NCBI GenBank assembly: GCA_040218415.1
Contig: JAVJRN010000081.1
Span: 248,001-312,000 of the forward strand
Direction of reading: 5' to 3'
Length of the DNA: 64,000 nt
Source of the DNA: JAVJRN01 sp040218415
GTDB lineage: Bacteria; Bacteroidota; Bacteroidia; Cytophagales; Cyclobacteriaceae
Shown here in pieces: positions 1-8,282 of this stretch. The translations under genes and the position numbers were made by a program. Below the pieces are notes generated by a model. The model made no database searches. It saw only the letters and a list, made by a program, of their open reading frames with translations, and was not told where the DNA came from. The stretch's first letter is position 1, and each line of letters opens with the position of its first letter.

Positions 1-743
1 TCCGCAACTAGCGAACCTATATAACGAGCGGTTAAACCTTCCTCTTTGCACCATTGTGAGTATGCCTTTATGCCTTCATCAAATTGATTCCAGCTTCCCT
101 CATTGATCGAATATATTGTGCCTTCCTCTGGACAGTGCATGTTGTTGTGTGATAGCACAAATTCACCCAAGGAAGGCTCCAGAGTAAATCCATTAACGCC
201 ATGCCCAGTGGTATATACGAGCATGGTCGATGATCCATAAAGAATATAGCCAGCTGCAACTTGGTCACGTCCTCTTTGAAGTATATCCTCATTTTGCACA
301 GGTCCACCTGTTGGAGAAAGTCTTCTATAAATAGAGAAAATGGTTCCGATGGAAACATTCACATCAATATTGCTCGATCCGTCAAGAGGATCCATGCATA
401 CCACGTATCTGCAATTAGGATTTAAGTGAATGATTTCTTCGTCTTCCTCACTGACGATAGCGCACACTTGACCACCATTTCTCAGTGCTCGGGTAAACCT
501 TATATTGGCAATAACATCCAGTTTTTGCTGATCCTCTCCTTGAATATTTTTGTTGCCGTATGCACCGGCTATGTCTAAAAGTCCTGATTTATTGACTTCA
601 CGATTGATGATTTTACCAGCTAAAGCAATATCTCTTAATAATTGAGATAGTTCGCCCGTGGCATATTCAAAGTCATCTTGATTTTTCTTGATAAATCTAT
701 CTAATGTTGTGCCAATAGGAAGTCCGAGACTATTTTTGTCCAT
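1..743 (-). CDS. fbp: Fructose-1,6-bisphosphatase class I (3' end beyond window)
   Basis: Hydrolyses fructose-1,6-bisphosphate to fructose-6-phosphate in gluconeogenesis (cytosolic). About 247 codons are open from the ATG at 743 to the window edge, and roughly the last 85 residues of a normal class I enzyme (~335 aa) are missing. The metal/substrate signature MDPLDGSSN lies near residues 116-124, followed by a class I core (SIGTIFSIYRR). The N-terminus (MDKNSLGLPIGTTLDRFI) also fits the family. It is divergent from the aspartate kinase gene across a 75-bp gap that must carry both promoters. The truncation is due only to the window boundary. The identification is secure. Confidence 0.93.
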   Translation of the reverse strand, partial: MDKNSLGLPIGTTLDRFIKKNQDDFEYATGELSQLLRDIALAGKIINREVNKSGLLDIAGAYGNKNIQGEDQQKLDVIANIRFTRALRNGGQVCAIVSEEDEEIIHLNPNCRYVVCMDPLDGSSNIDVNVSIGTIFSIYRRLSPTGGPVQNEDILQRGRDQVAAGYILYGSSTMLVYTTGHGVNGFTLEPSLGEFVLSHNNMHCPEEGTIYSINEGSWNQFDEGIKAYSQWCKEEGLTARYIGSLVA

Positions 744-818
744 ATCAAAGGGAGTCAGTAAAATGAAATTTTATTCGACAAAAATAGCCTAATTTTTAAT
801 TTAAATCGATTGTATCAA

Positions 819-2060
819 ATGCGAATTTTCAAATTTGGGGGAGCATCAGTAGCGGATGCAAGTGGAGTAAGGAACTTATATGAGATATTGAAATCTACTG
901 ATCAGCGTGAGCTAGTAGTCATCGTTTCGGCCATGGGGAAATCAACCAATTTGCTCGAAAGCATCGTGAACGCAGCTTGGAATAAACAAGATTTCCAAGA
1001 AAACCTCAATTCATTCATTACCTATCATCATTTGATTTGCGAGGAACTTTTCGGTCGTATTCCCGAGAGAATTGAAAATTGGATCATTCAATTGGAAGCG
1101 TATCTCCAAAATGACTACAAAGATTACGGTATGTTTCATGACAAGATTGTGAGTTATGGTGAATTAATATCTACTGCAATAGTTTATGAGTTTTTGACAC
1201 AACACATGCCGATACATTGGTTCGATGCACGAACCGTTGTGAGAACAAATAGCATATACACTGAAGCAAATGTTGACTGGCAACTGACTCAGCATTTCAT
1301 AAGTAGAGATGTTGCGCCATTATTAAAAGGCGGTGCAATTGTGACCCAAGGATATATTGGTGCCGACTTTACTGGAAATACAACAACTCTAGGAAGGGAA
1401 GGCTCTGACTATACAGGCGCTGTATTCGCTCATTGCTTAAACGCAGAAAGTCTGACCGTATGGAAAGATGTTCCAGGTCTTTTGAACGCCGATCCAAAAG
1501 TGTTTCCTTCTGCTGAGGTTTTCTCTGAATTATCTTTTCAGGAAGTGACAGAGCTTACTTACTATGGAGCCAAAGTGATACATCCAAAAACAATTCGACC
1601 GCTAGCTCAAAAAAATATTCCATTATATGTCCGTTCGTTTATTGACAAGGATATTGAGGGAACAAAAATTTCGAACTCGGAAAAGGTGACTGATATTCCA
1701 TGTTATGTATTTAAGGATAATCAGACGTTAATTACACTTCGAGTTTTGGACACTTCATTGATGGATGAAAAAAAAATGGTGAAGATTTTTCAGTCCTTAG
1801 ATCAAGCCAATGTGAAAATGAATCTGATGCATACTTCTGCACTGACTTTCTCTTTTTGTATGGATGAAAATGTGAGAAAAATGAAAAGATTATCCTCATA
1901 CTTGGAAAACGATTTTCAGTTACTCTATAATGATCAATTGTATCTGGCTACCATTAAAAACTATAAGCAGCATTCCTTCGATTTGTTACCTAAAATGAAA
2001 GAGATTATTATGGAGCAAAAAACAAGAAATAATTATCAGGTCATTTATAGAATCAAATAA
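819..2060 (+). CDS. Aspartate kinase
   Basis: Phosphorylates aspartate, the first step to lysine, threonine, methionine and isoleucine. The N-terminal KFGGAS motif (residues 5-10) and a GREGSDYTGA segment (~193-202) mark the amino-acid kinase fold; YYGAKVIHPKTI closes the catalytic domain. About 110 C-terminal residues form a diverged ACT-like regulatory region. The protein is 413 aa, the size of a monofunctional aspartokinase. I chose the ATG at 819 over an in-frame TTG at 810 because KFGG normally lies within a few residues of the start. The 3' end overlaps the convergent kinase-like gene by 8 bp. The lysC or thrA-type isoform cannot be assigned. Confidence 0.9.
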   Translation: MRIFKFGGASVADASGVRNLYEILKSTDQRELVVIVSAMGKSTNLLESIVNAAWNKQDFQENLNSFITYHHLICEELFGRIPERIENWIIQLEAYLQNDYKDYGMFHDKIVSYGELISTAIVYEFLTQHMPIHWFDARTVVRTNSIYTEANVDWQLTQHFISRDVAPLLKGGAIVTQGYIGADFTGNTTTLGREGSDYTGAVFAHCLNAESLTVWKDVPGLLNADPKVFPSAEVFSELSFQEVTELTYYGAKVIHPKTIRPLAQKNIPLYVRSFIDKDIEGTKISNSEKVTDIPCYVFKDNQTLITLRVLDTSLMDEKKMVKIFQSLDQANVKMNLMHTSALTFSFCMDENVRKMKRLSSYLENDFQLLYNDQLYLATIKNYKQHSFDLLPKMKEIIMEQKTRNNYQVIYRIK

Positions 2061-2922
2061 ATCGCTTTAAGATCAGTTTAATTTGTTGAAGGTAGCTGAC
2101 TCCAAATAAGTTTAAATGAACCAATAGTGGGTATAAATTGTAAATGTCGAGGCGCTCGTTAAATCCACTTTCTAGCGGTTTGAGTGATTCATAGGATTTA
2201 TAAAAACGCACATCAAAACCTCCAAATAGGTGAGTAAAAGCAAGTTCAGCCTCACGATGACCAAAATATACTGCAAGATCAATGATTGTTGCCTGACCGT
2301 ATTGGTCGGTCATGAAATTCCCACTCCATAAGTCGCCATGGAGTAAGGCTGGCGGTTCTACGGGGAGTAATACCCTGAGTTTTTTGTTGAGCTGAGTAAA
2401 ATCATTGACCAATTCACTGCTAGCTCTTCCATTTTCATGAGCGATTTTCAATTGTGGCTGAAGCCTTTGAGTCCAAAAAAACTTATGCCATTGATCTAGT
2501 TCACTGTTCTTTTGATGCAGTTCTCCAATGTAATTATCCTCGGTAAAACCAAATGAAGAATGAGTTACCGAGTGCAGTTCGGCAAGCTGTATTCCGAAAT
2601 CTTCCCAAAACAGGGCTTTCTTTTGAGCGGAATCAATAAACTCAAGCAGTAAGTACCCATGACTATTAGTATGCCCGGTCTTTAAGACTTTTGGTATATT
2701 GAATCCGGAATTTTTCTGGAGTATGTCCAATCCTGAGGCTTCTTTTTCAAAGAAATCTAAGGGCATTGCTTCATTGATTTTCAGAAAATACTGTTCCTTC
2801 TCAATAGAAACTTTGAAGCACTCATTAATGCAACCACCACTTATTGACTGCCATTTAAATTTAGAGCTGTCGCTTGGAAGATCACAATCTTGGAGAACTG
2901 CCGAAATAACGGATTCATGCAT
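2053..2922 (-). CDS. Fructosamine/ketosamine-3-kinase family protein
   Basis: Family members phosphorylate ketosamines formed by protein glycation, which leads to deglycation. The protein-kinase-like fold is visible: an N-terminal phosphate-binding region (SISGGCINECF), a lysine in YFLKINEA, the catalytic motif HGDLWSGN near residue 196, and a downstream IIDLAVYFGHRE in place of the usual DFG-type metal site. Length (289-290 aa) is normal. An ATG at 2922 is directly preceded by a GTG at 2925; either could start, and AAGGAG lies 11-14 nt upstream inside the end of the preceding phosphatase gene. That gene ends only a few bases away, so the two are probably cotranscribed. The true substrate is not known. 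Confidence 0.85.
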   Translation of the reverse strand: MHESVISAVLQDCDLPSDSSKFKWQSISGGCINECFKVSIEKEQYFLKINEAMPLDFFEKEASGLDILQKNSGFNIPKVLKTGHTNSHGYLLLEFIDSAQKKALFWEDFGIQLAELHSVTHSSFGFTEDNYIGELHQKNSELDQWHKFFWTQRLQPQLKIAHENGRASSELVNDFTQLNKKLRVLLPVEPPALLHGDLWSGNFMTDQYGQATIIDLAVYFGHREAELAFTHLFGGFDVRFYKSYESLKPLESGFNERLDIYNLYPLLVHLNLFGVSYLQQIKLILKRFI

Positions 2923-2930
2923 CACCTTTT

Positions 2931-3398
2931 TCAGTTCTCCTTTTTCACTAAAAAATCAATAAAATTATTGATGGACAAGCTCAATATTTGAAATACGTTT
3001 TCAAAACCGTCCTCACCACCATAGTAAGGGTCTGGAACATCTGCACCTTTATTTTTATCATCAAACTGTCTCATCAGATATAAGCCTTCATGTTTATTGC
3101 CCATTTCATGGATGATGTCCCGATAGTTATTTTTATCCATGGCAAGTATGTAGTCGAATTTTTTTCCATCAAGATAATGAAACTGACGCCCTTTATGGGA
3201 GATTTCTACGCCATGTGAAACAGCTGAGGCAATACTTCTAGTATCTGGATTTTCGCCGATATGATAGTTGGATGTGCCCGCAGAATCGGAGGAAAATTTG
3301 TCTGCTAAATTTCTTTGTTTGATCTGGTGATTGAAAATCGCTTCGGCAAGCGGAGACCTGCAGATATTACCTAGGCATACAAAAAGAATGTTTTTCAT
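2931..3398 (-). CDS. Low-molecular-weight protein-tyrosine phosphatase
   Basis: Cytosolic phosphotyrosine phosphatase; bacterial members often act on tyrosine kinases of polysaccharide export or are housekeeping. The P-loop C-L-G-N-I-C-R-S spans residues 8-15 (C8 nucleophile, R14 phosphate binding), and the general-acid loop DPYYGG is near residue 122. At 155 aa it is full length. It is the promoter-proximal gene of a two-gene unit with the fructosamine-kinase-like gene. No tyrosine kinase or capsule genes are adjacent, so a specific partner cannot be named. Confidence 0.92.
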   Translation of the reverse strand: MKNILFVCLGNICRSPLAEAIFNHQIKQRNLADKFSSDSAGTSNYHIGENPDTRSIASAVSHGVEISHKGRQFHYLDGKKFDYILAMDKNNYRDIIHEMGNKHEGLYLMRQFDDKNKGADVPDPYYGGEDGFENVFQILSLSINNFIDFLVKKEN

Positions 3399-3490
3399 TT
3401 TTTTTTAAGTTAAGTGGTTACCTATATACGTGTGGCAGTATTAACATTTACATAACACAAATATTCATACACCTGTTTGACAACTTGAAG

Positions 3491-3520
3491 AGTCCCGATC
3501 TTATCGGGACTTTTCTTTTT
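3491..3520 (+). terminator. Rho-independent-type hairpin without an upstream + gene
   Basis: A perfect 9-bp stem (AGTCCCGAT / ATCGGGACT, loop CTT) is followed by a T-rich run on the + strand. No + strand gene precedes it within 1.4 kb; the neighbouring genes all run on the minus strand. It could end a short RNA transcribed across 3400-3490, or be an incidental hairpin. Confidence 0.55.
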
Positions 3521-3530
3521 TATACCCTTC

Positions 3531-3560
3531 AAACAAAAAAAGCGAGGAATTCCTCGCTTT
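3531..3560 (-). terminator. Terminator for the 3589-5195 minus-strand genes
   Basis: A 22-bp perfect palindrome at 3539-3560 (arms AAAGCGAGGAA / TTCCTCGCTTT) is followed on the minus strand by a T-rich tract (complement of 3531-3538). It begins about 30 bp past the stop of the beta-barrel-like gene. A/T flanks on both sides allow bidirectional use. Confidence 0.8.
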
Positions 3561-3588
3561 TAATATGTTTTTTAAGCTTGTCATTTTC

Positions 3589-4596
3589 TTATCTTATAGA
3601 AAGTCCGATACCAGCATTGAAGGTATTGTACTCCTGCAATATGTACTCAGCATGAACAGCGAAGATTAATAATTTTAATCTTACACCACCTTTGGCTCTA
3701 AAACCACTCGCATCGTACTCCAAGTTGATAGGATCAACCAAATCTCCAACCTCTGTCTCATAAGTTCCGTCCAAAGAGAAATTAACAGTAGAAGACGAAT
3801 AACCTGCACCTCCATAAAGCGTCAAGATGGACAACTTTTTAGAGATGGCTAGCTGAAAGGTGGTTCCAGTAACTTCAAAATTACCAATCTGATCTGGTGA
3901 ATCAGCATCTAGTTGCTGAGTGATTGTCATTTTACTATACGCTCCGAATATGGATAAATCAAAAGGTAATTTAGACATCCCAGGAATCCATTGTTTGATG
4001 TCATGCATGATGCCAATTCCAAAAAGCTTAGCGCTTCCTTCGTTTCCGTCGATATCGTATGTTTGTTCTGGGAGTAGTCTTAATTTAACCTCAGTTTTTT
4101 TGATTAGTCCAACACCTAGTTGCAACATAGGTGCTGGCGAGGCATTGAATCCTATCACGGATTCTTCAAGACCCAAGCCCGTAGGAGAAGTAATGCTAAT
4201 CTCGTCTGAAGTTCCTTCATTAAAAACTAGGTAAGGGATTTCATCTGCTGGCAGGTTATCACCCATCAATGTAGGTGCTAAAAAGTTTCCCGTTTCTGAA
4301 GCATTAACGCCGATTCCATTGATTCCACTAGGATCAAAAAGTTTGGCCGACGTAGGAATCATTGCAAAACTAGCGCCGACGGTCACGTCAAAGCCAGCAA
4401 TTTTGTGCGGTTTTGCAGTATTGTACCATCCTGAATTCATGGCATAACCGAACCCTACAAATGCCGGTTCTAAATATTCTTGTAATAGGTCATTACCTAT
4501 TTGTTCCCCTCCTTCAAGAAAGGATCCAAGTTCTAGCTGGGCTTTTGAAGAAAACGCAACAGAAACAATTATAAGTATCAGATATATTCTTTTCAT
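3589..4596 (-). CDS. Predicted outer-membrane beta-barrel-like protein (DUF6588-like)
   Basis: 335 aa with a signal peptide (hydrophobic residues 5-17, cleavage after SSKAQ) and many alternating amphipathic strands ending in an aromatic-rich C-terminus (EYILQEYNTFNAGIGLSIR), typical of an outer-membrane barrel. The text resembles the Bacteroidota family I know as DUF6588, but this is recognition by eye. The function is unknown. It is cotranscribed with the lipoprotein upstream (29-bp gap), which suggests a shared envelope role. A strong terminator follows it. Confidence 0.7.
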   Translation of the reverse strand: MKRIYLILIIVSVAFSSKAQLELGSFLEGGEQIGNDLLQEYLEPAFVGFGYAMNSGWYNTAKPHKIAGFDVTVGASFAMIPTSAKLFDPSGINGIGVNASETGNFLAPTLMGDNLPADEIPYLVFNEGTSDEISITSPTGLGLEESVIGFNASPAPMLQLGVGLIKKTEVKLRLLPEQTYDIDGNEGSAKLFGIGIMHDIKQWIPGMSKLPFDLSIFGAYSKMTITQQLDADSPDQIGNFEVTGTTFQLAISKKLSILTLYGGAGYSSSTVNFSLDGTYETEVGDLVDPINLEYDASGFRAKGGVRLKLLIFAVHAEYILQEYNTFNAGIGLSIR

Positions 4597-4625
4597 AGTG
4601 TTGTTTTTTAGTCTTTCGCTAGTGA

Positions 4626-5195
4626 TTAAAGATCTCTTGCTTTAAGTAAAATATCAAAATAGGCAGTAAAATCGATGGTCACTGTTCTATCATTAGGATC
4701 ACTCGGAATACTACCAAAATCAATCACTACTTCCGAATCAAGTTGCTTAGAATTAAATAATTCATCAACGATACTTTCCTTTTGAGCTTGTGTTAGGGCT
4801 ATCGAGGTTTTTGGTAAGTTCTGTAAGTCGCCAGTAGCAAGCTGAAAGCTTAGAACCCCACTTGGTAAATTAATATCCAATCTTAACTCATCTAGGTCAA
4901 GTTGTTCATCAGCGTCTACACCTTCAATTTCAAAAGCGATTCCATTCACTACGATTGATCCCACATCATCTAGTCCGTCCAATGCTCCATCAAATGCGCC
5001 CACTTCATTAAGGTCGTATTTAAAAGTTTCGGCATCAGGATCTATATCGATGAGTCCGCCAAGTGGGTTTCCAGGAATGGGTATTTCGATAGGTACTTCA
5101 ATAGGAAATTCTTTACCTACATTAAATCCAATACCTGCATCACCGCAGGAATAGATAACTCCGCCTACTAGGACGGCAAGAAAGAGATTTTTCAT
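4626..5195 (-). CDS. Hypothetical lipoprotein
   Basis: 189 aa. The lipoprotein signal peptide has its lipobox at VIYSCG, with the modified Cys near residue 17, followed by a Pro/Ile-rich stretch (EVPIEIPIPGNP). The mature part is acidic and strand-rich with no motif I recognise. It precedes the beta-barrel-like gene in a probable two-gene operon, so it may be the barrel's lipoprotein partner; this is inference from position only. Confidence 0.7.
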   Translation of the reverse strand: MKNLFLAVLVGGVIYSCGDAGIGFNVGKEFPIEVPIEIPIPGNPLGGLIDIDPDAETFKYDLNEVGAFDGALDGLDDVGSIVVNGIAFEIEGVDADEQLDLDELRLDINLPSGVLSFQLATGDLQNLPKTSIALTQAQKESIVDELFNSKQLDSEVVIDFGSIPSDPNDRTVTIDFTAYFDILLKARDL

Positions 5196-5355
5196 TTTTC
5201 GTTTTTTTGACTTTAAACAATAATTTGTTTGTGCTTAAGATACTACAATATTAAAATATTGGCTGAACTATGCCTATACCGACAATGTGGTATTTACCTT
5301 CATCAAGGGACGATTCTTTAAATAACATTACTAAATGCTAACATAATTTGAACTT

Positions 5356-5387
5356 ATTGCCTTAAAAGAAGGCAATGCGTACCTTTG
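5356..5387 (+). promoter_or_regulatory. Peroxiredoxin promoter with an inverted-repeat operator candidate
   Basis: TACCTTTG at 5380-5387 matches the Bacteroidota -7 consensus TAnnTTTG, with a TTG at 5357-5359 at the right distance for the -33 element. Between them is a perfect 8-bp inverted repeat (ATTGCCTT at 5356-5363, AAGGCAAT at 5369-5376, loop of 5). A repressor or redox regulator bound here would block RNA polymerase. The regulator is not identified. Confidence 0.6.
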
Positions 5388-5436
5388 TGAAAGTTATATA
5401 GATAATCTTTATTAAAATTTTAAAACAACAAATAAT

Positions 5437-6066
5437 ATGTCATTAGTAGGAAAAAGTGCTCCTTTATTTAGTGCTCCAGCAGTTATCGATGGAGAGGAAA
5501 TAGTTGAGAATTTTTCACTTGAGCAATATGTAGGCAAGAAAGATGTGATTTTTTTCTTTTACCCAAAAGATTTCACTTTCGTTTGTCCGACAGAAATCCA
5601 TGCTTTTCAGGAAAAATTAGCAGAATTTGAAAAAAGAAATGTTGCCGTAGTTGGGGCATCATGTGATTCTGAAGAAACTCATTTGGCTTGGTTAATGACT
5701 GCCAAAGATAATGGTGGTATTGAGGGAGTGAAGTATCCATTGGTTGCAGATTTGTCTAAAACAATCGCTAACAATTATGGCGTACTTGCTGGAGACTGGA
5801 ATTATAATGATGATGGTCAGTTGGTTTTTGAAGGAAACCCTGTGGCTTACAGAGGTACTTTTTTCATCGACAAAGAAGGTATAGTAAGACACGAGTCAAT
5901 CAACGATTTGCCATTGGGAAGAAATATCAATGAAATGTTGAGAATTGTTGATGCTTGGCAATATGTTGAGAAACATGGCGAAGTATGTCCTGCCAACTGG
6001 GAAGAAGGTAAAGAGGCTATGAGCGCAACCAGAGATGGTGTAGCTTCCTATTTGTCTTCTCATTAA
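5437..6066 (+). CDS. 2-Cys peroxiredoxin (AhpC/Prx1 type)
   Basis: Reduces hydrogen peroxide and organic peroxides using a cysteine thiol. Residues 46-53 read FTFVCPTE with peroxidatic Cys50, and the resolving Cys184 sits in VCPANW near the C-terminus, the typical 2-Cys arrangement. At 209 aa it is full length for the Prx1 subfamily. No AhpF is adjacent, so thioredoxin is the likely reductant. It is monocistronic: its own promoter lies upstream and a terminator directly after. Confidence 0.95.
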   Translation: MSLVGKSAPLFSAPAVIDGEEIVENFSLEQYVGKKDVIFFFYPKDFTFVCPTEIHAFQEKLAEFEKRNVAVVGASCDSEETHLAWLMTAKDNGGIEGVKYPLVADLSKTIANNYGVLAGDWNYNDDGQLVFEGNPVAYRGTFFIDKEGIVRHESINDLPLGRNINEMLRIVDAWQYVEKHGEVCPANWEEGKEAMSATRDGVASYLSSH

Positions 6067-6087
6067 GAGTAGATTTCCAATACACAG

Positions 6088-6122
6088 AAGCCCTTTCAGA
6101 TAAGCTGGAAGGGCTTTTGTTT
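6088..6122 (+). terminator. Terminator after the peroxiredoxin gene
   Basis: Stem AAGCCCTTtCAG / CTGgAAGGGCTT around a short loop at 6088-6117, followed by TTTGTTTTT. It begins about 20 bp after the stop codon. Confidence 0.85.
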
Positions 6123-6141
6123 TTAAAGCTAACTTTGCTTT

Positions 6142-7371
6142 ATGCTATGGATTTATCGGATAGTTATTTGGCTTTATAGAAATGCTGCTTATGTCTTAAG
6201 TCTCAAGAATGAAAAAGCGAAGCGATTTATAGAGGGGAGAAAAGCGCAAGAAAGTCTAATAGATCTTTTCCCTGAAAAAAGAAGCACAAGATATTGGATA
6301 CATGCCGCATCATTGGGCGAATTCGAACAGGCGCGCCCGCTCATCGAGGCTTTAAAATCGCAAGATCCCGACTTTGAAATAGTATTAACATTTTTTTCAC
6401 CCTCGGGATTCGAGGTAAGAAAAAATTATGAACTAGCAGATTATGTGTTATATCTACCTATAGATTCAGTAAAAAATGCGCATGATTTTTTGAATAAAAC
6501 CCGACCTGATCTCGCCATTTTTGTGAAATATGAGATTTGGTATTTTTACTTGAGAGAATTACAAAAAAGAAAAACACCAACCATCTTTATTTCGGCCCTT
6601 TTTCGCCAAAATCAGTTTTATTTCCATTTAGGTGCTGGATTTATGAGAAAGGCGTTGAGAGGTGTAAATTACTTTTTTGTACAAGGTGCAAATTCCAAAA
6701 AACTGCTTGAGTCGATCGGTATTGATAAAGTGAGTATAACTGGAGATACGAGATTAGATAGCGTTGTAGGCCTTGCTGAAAAGAAAGTGGTTCTTCCGAG
6801 CATTGAAGAATTTATAGATAATAAGCCTTTAATTATTTTTGGGAGTGTTTGGCCGAGTGACATGAAAGTATGTGAAGCTTTCATATTGTCAAATCTTGAT
6901 AAATTCAAGTTCATCATAGCGCCACATAATATTATACCTTCAGAAATTGATAAGCTATCGAAACTACCAAAGAGCTTCAAATATTCAGAAATACCACCCA
7001 GAAATAAAGACCTTAGCATCATGATCATTGATAATATTGGACTACTTTCCTCACTTTATAGATATGCGCATGTTGCCTATGTTGGCGGTGGCTTTAATGG
7101 AACATTGCATAATACCATGGAAGCGGCTGTTTATGGCATTCCAGTTATTTGGGGTCGCCATGCCAACAATATTAAGTTTGTGGAAGCAGCTGGATTACAA
7201 GCAGCAGGCGGTGGATTCGAGGTAGCCAATGTGGAAGACTTAAAGAATACTTTTGATTCTTTAGACAGAGAAGATCAGTATAATGAAAGCGCAAAAGCAG
7301 CTAAGCAATATGTATATGAAGGGACAGGAGCAACAGCAAAAATCATGAACCAACTTGCTGAAATTTTATGA
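6142..7371 (+). CDS. waaA: 3-deoxy-D-manno-octulosonic acid (Kdo) transferase
   Basis: Transfers Kdo from CMP-Kdo to lipid A precursor at the inner membrane during LPS synthesis. The N-terminal hydrophobic segment (MLWIYRIVIWLYRNAAYV) anchors it; HAASLGEFEQARPLI (~55-70) and FFSPSGFEVRKNYE are WaaA/KdtA hallmarks, and the C-terminal Rossmann domain has the YVGGGFNGTLHN nucleotide-sugar loop and a conserved EAA-like patch. 409 aa is normal length. It overlaps rsgA by 4 bp (ATGA). A TAACTTTG element at 6130-6137 lies only 4 nt before the ATG and could give a nearly leaderless mRNA, though no good -33 partner is seen. Confidence 0.93.
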   Translation: MLWIYRIVIWLYRNAAYVLSLKNEKAKRFIEGRKAQESLIDLFPEKRSTRYWIHAASLGEFEQARPLIEALKSQDPDFEIVLTFFSPSGFEVRKNYELADYVLYLPIDSVKNAHDFLNKTRPDLAIFVKYEIWYFYLRELQKRKTPTIFISALFRQNQFYFHLGAGFMRKALRGVNYFFVQGANSKKLLESIGIDKVSITGDTRLDSVVGLAEKKVVLPSIEEFIDNKPLIIFGSVWPSDMKVCEAFILSNLDKFKFIIAPHNIIPSEIDKLSKLPKSFKYSEIPPRNKDLSIMIIDNIGLLSSLYRYAHVAYVGGGFNGTLHNTMEAAVYGIPVIWGRHANNIKFVEAAGLQAAGGGFEVANVEDLKNTFDSLDREDQYNESAKAAKQYVYEGTGATAKIMNQLAEIL

Positions 7372-8282
7372 AAGGAGTAGTTATTAAGTCTACAGGTTCA
7401 TGGTATACGGTGAAGACCAAAAATAGCCTTGTCGAGGCTAGATTACGCGGAAAATTTAAGCTTGAAAATAAAAAAATAACGAATCCGATCGCCGTAGGAG
7501 ATATAGTAGTACTAACCGAACATGACCATAAGGAATGGATTATTGCTGAAATAAGCCCCCGCAAAAATTATGTCATCCGTCAGTCGCCGCGGAAGAAACA
7601 TTATGACCATATCATAGCCTCCAATATAGATCAGGGATTGTTAATTGCGACACTTAAAAAGCCAAGAACTTCGCTTGGTTTTATTGATCGTTTTTTAGTG
7701 ACACTGGAGGCGTTCAGAATTCCCGGAATCATTTTATTTAATAAAACGGATCTGCTAGATAAGGCCGAACTTGAAGAATTGGATTTTTTAAAATACCGAT
7801 ATGAGAAACTTGGCTACCAATGCTTTTTTTCTTCCTTGAAAAACGGAGAATTTACTGCAGATTTGAAAAGTTTATTCTTAAATAAGACCACCTTGGTTTC
7901 TGGTCATTCAGGAGCGGGAAAGAGTACCATGATCAATTATTTGCTTCCTGAAGTAGATCAGAAGGTTTCTGAAATCTCGCATTTTGCTAATAAAGGAGTG
8001 CATACTACCACTTTTGCTGAAATGTTCTTTATCGATGATCAAAGCTCGTTGATAGATACTCCTGGTATCAAAGAACTAGGATTGTCAGAAATAGAGAGCG
8101 AAGAATTGGCGCATTATTTTCCTGAAATGAGAGCGCTTTTGGGCAATTGTAAGTACCATAATTGCTCACATGTCAACGAACCAAAATGTGCTATCAAGCT
8201 GGCTGTAGAAGAAGGAATTATTTCTGAAGATCGTTATGCCAGCTACTTATCCATGTTAGCCGGTGAGGATAATAGGCGGTAG
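7368..8282 (+). CDS. rsgA: Small ribosomal subunit biogenesis GTPase RsgA
   Basis: Circularly permuted GTPase that acts late in 30S maturation. Order of parts: N-terminal OB-fold (~1-70), G4 motif NKTD (~125), G1 GHSGAGKST (~180), G3 DTPG (~230), then the zinc-binding C-terminal segment with C-x-Y-H-N-C-S-H and a later Cys. 304 aa is full length. Its start overlaps the waaA stop (ATGA), so translation is probably coupled. Its 3' end overlaps the convergent glycosyltransferase gene by 40 bp. Confidence 0.95.
   Translation: MKGVVIKSTGSWYTVKTKNSLVEARLRGKFKLENKKITNPIAVGDIVVLTEHDHKEWIIAEISPRKNYVIRQSPRKKHYDHIIASNIDQGLLIATLKKPRTSLGFIDRFLVTLEAFRIPGIILFNKTDLLDKAELEELDFLKYRYEKLGYQCFFSSLKNGEFTADLKSLFLNKTTLVSGHSGAGKSTMINYLLPEVDQKVSEISHFANKGVHTTTFAEMFFIDDQSSLIDTPGIKELGLSEIESEELAHYFPEMRALLGNCKYHNCSHVNEPKCAIKLAVEEGIISEDRYASYLSMLAGEDNRR

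Noticed and set aside
2699..2962. 87-aa + strand ORF inside the fructosamine kinase gene
   Set aside because: Lies antisense to a well-supported gene and shows no signal, motif or operon context of its own.
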